22,334 bases of DNA. Origin: a virus. The stretch is taken from IMG/VR virus record IMGVR_UViG_3300032326_001222, positions 1-22,334 of that record; one strand, 5' to 3'. Below the pieces are notes generated by a model, which worked only from the letters and a program-made list of their open reading frames with translations, did no database searches and was not told the DNA's origin. A program made the position numbers and the translations under genes. Below are positions 20,975 through 22,334 of this stretch, piece after piece; positions within the stretch are counted from its first letter, which is position 1; each line of letters opens with the position of its first letter.

Positions 20975-21433
20975 ATGGTCAAACACGCAGACGACTTGCA
21001 CACTCCTGGCAAAACAGGACCCAAACCCAAACAATTGGAACCCATCACACACAAGCAGGGTATTGCTGTGGGTCGTGACAATCTGGTGATAGATCCCCAG
21101 GACATTCAGAAGCTTGCCGCTTTGGGGTGCAATCTCAAAGAAATCTCAGACTTTTTTGGTGCCAAACCAGACACCATCAAACGCAATTTTGCGGATTATA
21201 TACAAAAAGGACAATCTGAGCTGAACATCAGTCTAAGACGTGCCATGATCCATAATGCCACACAGAACATGAATGCCACCATACAGATTTGGCTGAGCAA
21301 AAATATGTTGGGCATGAAGGATGAGCCCACACAATCAGATGATCAGAAACCCTTGCCTTGGGTGGAACGCAAACTCCCACAGGAGGCCACAGCACAAATT
21401 GGCAAAACAAGTGATTTACAAATCAAAGTATAA
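20975..21433 (+). CDS. terS: Terminase small subunit
   Basis: A 152-residue protein. Residues about 43-75 form a helix-turn-helix of the TerS type ('DIQKLAALGCNLKEISDFFGAKPDTIKRNFADYIQKG'), followed by the characteristic helix 'LRRAMIHNATQNMNATIQIWLSKNMLGMKDEP', where the end W-L-x-K-N-x-L-G-x-K-D is typical of phage TerS proteins. It recognises the packaging site and recruits the large subunit. The C-terminal tail is polar, probably the large-subunit contact. The large subunit itself is not in the window. The gene lies behind a structured non-coding stretch which could contain cos/pac. No strong Shine-Dalgarno is seen before ATG 20975. Confidence 0.8.
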   Translation: MVKHADDLHTPGKTGPKPKQLEPITHKQGIAVGRDNLVIDPQDIQKLAALGCNLKEISDFFGAKPDTIKRNFADYIQKGQSELNISLRRAMIHNATQNMNATIQIWLSKNMLGMKDEPTQSDDQKPLPWVERKLPQEATAQIGKTSDLQIKV

Positions 21434-21958
21434 ATGTTATTATCAAATATGAATCAAATATTACAAGAATATCAAATCACCCTAAATCAACTGTGTGATA
21501 TCTACAATCACATACATTACAAATTAAAAATGCAGTATGGTGACACGTGGAGCAAAAAGGCACCAGAGCACACAGAACTGTGGAAGAAACATCTACACCC
21601 CATCACACATCAGGAGATGCGTAAGATGTTGCTGATGTTTGCAGAAGTGATGGAGGACAGACCAGATGTGTTTTCACCCAAATTCAAAGAAGTGATTGCC
21701 ATTTGTGCTCATCTCGTGGTGACTCACGAATCTCAAGCCTATCTTAAAAAAGACCGCTCAATGCCTTTAGACAACTGCTTGGACTGTGAGCATCATCTGT
21801 ACAATGGCAGAACACACAGAACTTGGTTCTACATATTCATCATGGAGATGTATGATTTCTTCAAACAGATGAAAGATCCAAAATTTTATTCTGAAATCAG
21901 CAAACAAGCTGTGATGCGAAAACTATTTGAATTCCGCCATGGCCATCAAAAAGACTAG
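21434..21958 (+). CDS. Unidentified helical protein with Cys/His cluster
   Basis: A 174-residue protein directly after TerS (ATG is adjacent to the previous stop; a second ATG five codons in is an alternative). Largely helical, with many Met, His, Trp and aromatic residues. Near 115-125 is 'DNCLDCEHHLYNGRTHRTW', a C-x2-C-x-H-H cluster that could bind a metal. The positioning between TerS and the expected large-subunit gene suggests a DNA-packaging or nuclease accessory role, but no known family is recognised. Its 3' end overlaps the next gene by 20 bases. Confidence 0.55.
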   Translation: MLLSNMNQILQEYQITLNQLCDIYNHIHYKLKMQYGDTWSKKAPEHTELWKKHLHPITHQEMRKMLLMFAEVMEDRPDVFSPKFKEVIAICAHLVVTHESQAYLKKDRSMPLDNCLDCEHHLYNGRTHRTWFYIFIMEMYDFFKQMKDPKFYSEISKQAVMRKLFEFRHGHQKD

Positions 21959-22163
21959 AATACCCTATCAAGCCCGTGCCACAGAGAGGTTGGCCAGAGA
22001 TCTAAATCACTGTGACAATTGCGGTCATCTCAAACATTGTGACACACATCTTTGGGGCACACAGCTGGGAGGAGATTTGGTTACCACGTACACCAAATTC
22101 ATGCCCAACTACTATATGATCTGTTTCACTTGTCAATGTGCCAAATGCAAAGGTTCACAATGA
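21939..22163 (+). CDS. Small zinc-finger-like protein
   Basis: A 74-residue protein. ATG 21939 is preferred over TTG 21927. It has CDNC then HCDTH and, at the C-terminus, CFTCQCAKC: a set of at least six Cys and several His that could hold one or two zinc ions. The N-terminus is basic (AIKKTRIPYQARATERLARD). The family is not recognised; such treble-clef or ribbon mini-proteins are common in phage accessory clusters. It overlaps its neighbours on both sides (20 bases with the previous gene, ATGA with the next), so it belongs to the same translational unit. Confidence 0.6.
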   Translation: MAIKKTRIPYQARATERLARDLNHCDNCGHLKHCDTHLWGTQLGGDLVTTYTKFMPNYYMICFTCQCAKCKGSQ

Positions 22164-22334
22164 AACACAGACACCTCAGCATCAGAGAATGTCACAAAGT
22201 GATGGATTGGTATCAATCCAAATATCGCACACTGTGGGCAATAGAATATCCAGCAGTGCATTGGCCAGAAAGATTGGATTGGTGTCAGGTGGCACAAGCA
22301 GAGCTGTCACTGAGAAGCAGATTGAATCACACAG
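22160..22334 (+). CDS. N-terminus of an unidentified gene (partial)
   Basis: ATG 22160 overlaps the previous stop as ATGA, and the frame remains open to the right edge (58 codons). The visible part is basic and Trp-rich ('HKVMDWYQSKYRTLWAIEYPAVHWPERLDWCQVAQAEL'). It does not show a Walker A motif yet, so it cannot be called the terminase large subunit, although that is a candidate by position. Its codon use resembles that of the preceding genes. Confidence 0.5.
   Translation, partial: MKHRHLSIRECHKVMDWYQSKYRTLWAIEYPAVHWPERLDWCQVAQAELSLRSRLNHT

Overview
The window is a stretch of a tailed double-stranded DNA bacteriophage genome (Caudoviricetes). Every convincing gene is on the + strand, and neighbours are packed with ATGA or TAATG overlaps or gaps of a few bases. 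A lambda-style GGGAAAG slippery site in the tail chaperone gene, a 613-residue tape measure protein and the order tube, chaperones, tape measure, minor tail proteins, J-like tip all point to a flexible non-contractile tail (siphovirus-like). No sheath or baseplate-wedge genes are seen. The fibre proteins (LamG, SbsA-type Ig, glycine-rich and degenerate Thr/Ser-rich repeats) resemble those of uncultured marine phages, but nothing here fixes the host.

Layout. 1-142: end of an unidentified gene. 151-3218: promoter-like element, scaffold, major capsid protein, connector, tail terminator-like protein and major tail tube. 3227-6144: hairpin, small coiled-coil gene, chaperone with -1 frameshift, gp10-like protein and tape measure. 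6148-13316: distal/minor tail proteins and a very large J-like tip plus adhesin divided into three consecutive reading frames (253, 965 and 770 aa). 13320-14013: zinc-ribbon microprotein and a probably abundant decoration/fibre protein with its own promoter-like element and 5' hairpin. 14078-19149: three fibre proteins and a fibre-tail adaptor-like protein. 19151-19805: XhlA-like coiled-coil/TM protein and a zinc-ribbon protein. 19806-20589: about 0.8 kb with no convincing gene but many long perfect stem-loops. 20590-22334: small Cys/His gene behind a consensus sigma70 promoter, a second structured leader, small terminase subunit and three unidentified genes, the last cut by the window end. 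Head genes at the left edge and TerS at the right edge fit a circularly permuted genome whose large terminase and portal lie outside the window.

How it works together. The 0.2-8 kb genes build the capsid and tail; 7.3-19.1 kb supply the host-recognition apparatus, with at least three LamG-type carbohydrate-binding-like modules in different proteins; TerS starts DNA packaging. The most unusual signal is regulatory. ATAAATA (T4-late-promoter-like) elements recur, and several are followed within 5-21 nt by a stem-loop that would lie at or near the 5' end of the transcript, ahead of the ribosome binding site. Two such elements also lie at or in the stem-loop-rich non-coding locus between the tail and terminase genes. 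I could not run alignments, folding or database searches. Family names rest on recognised sequence patterns.
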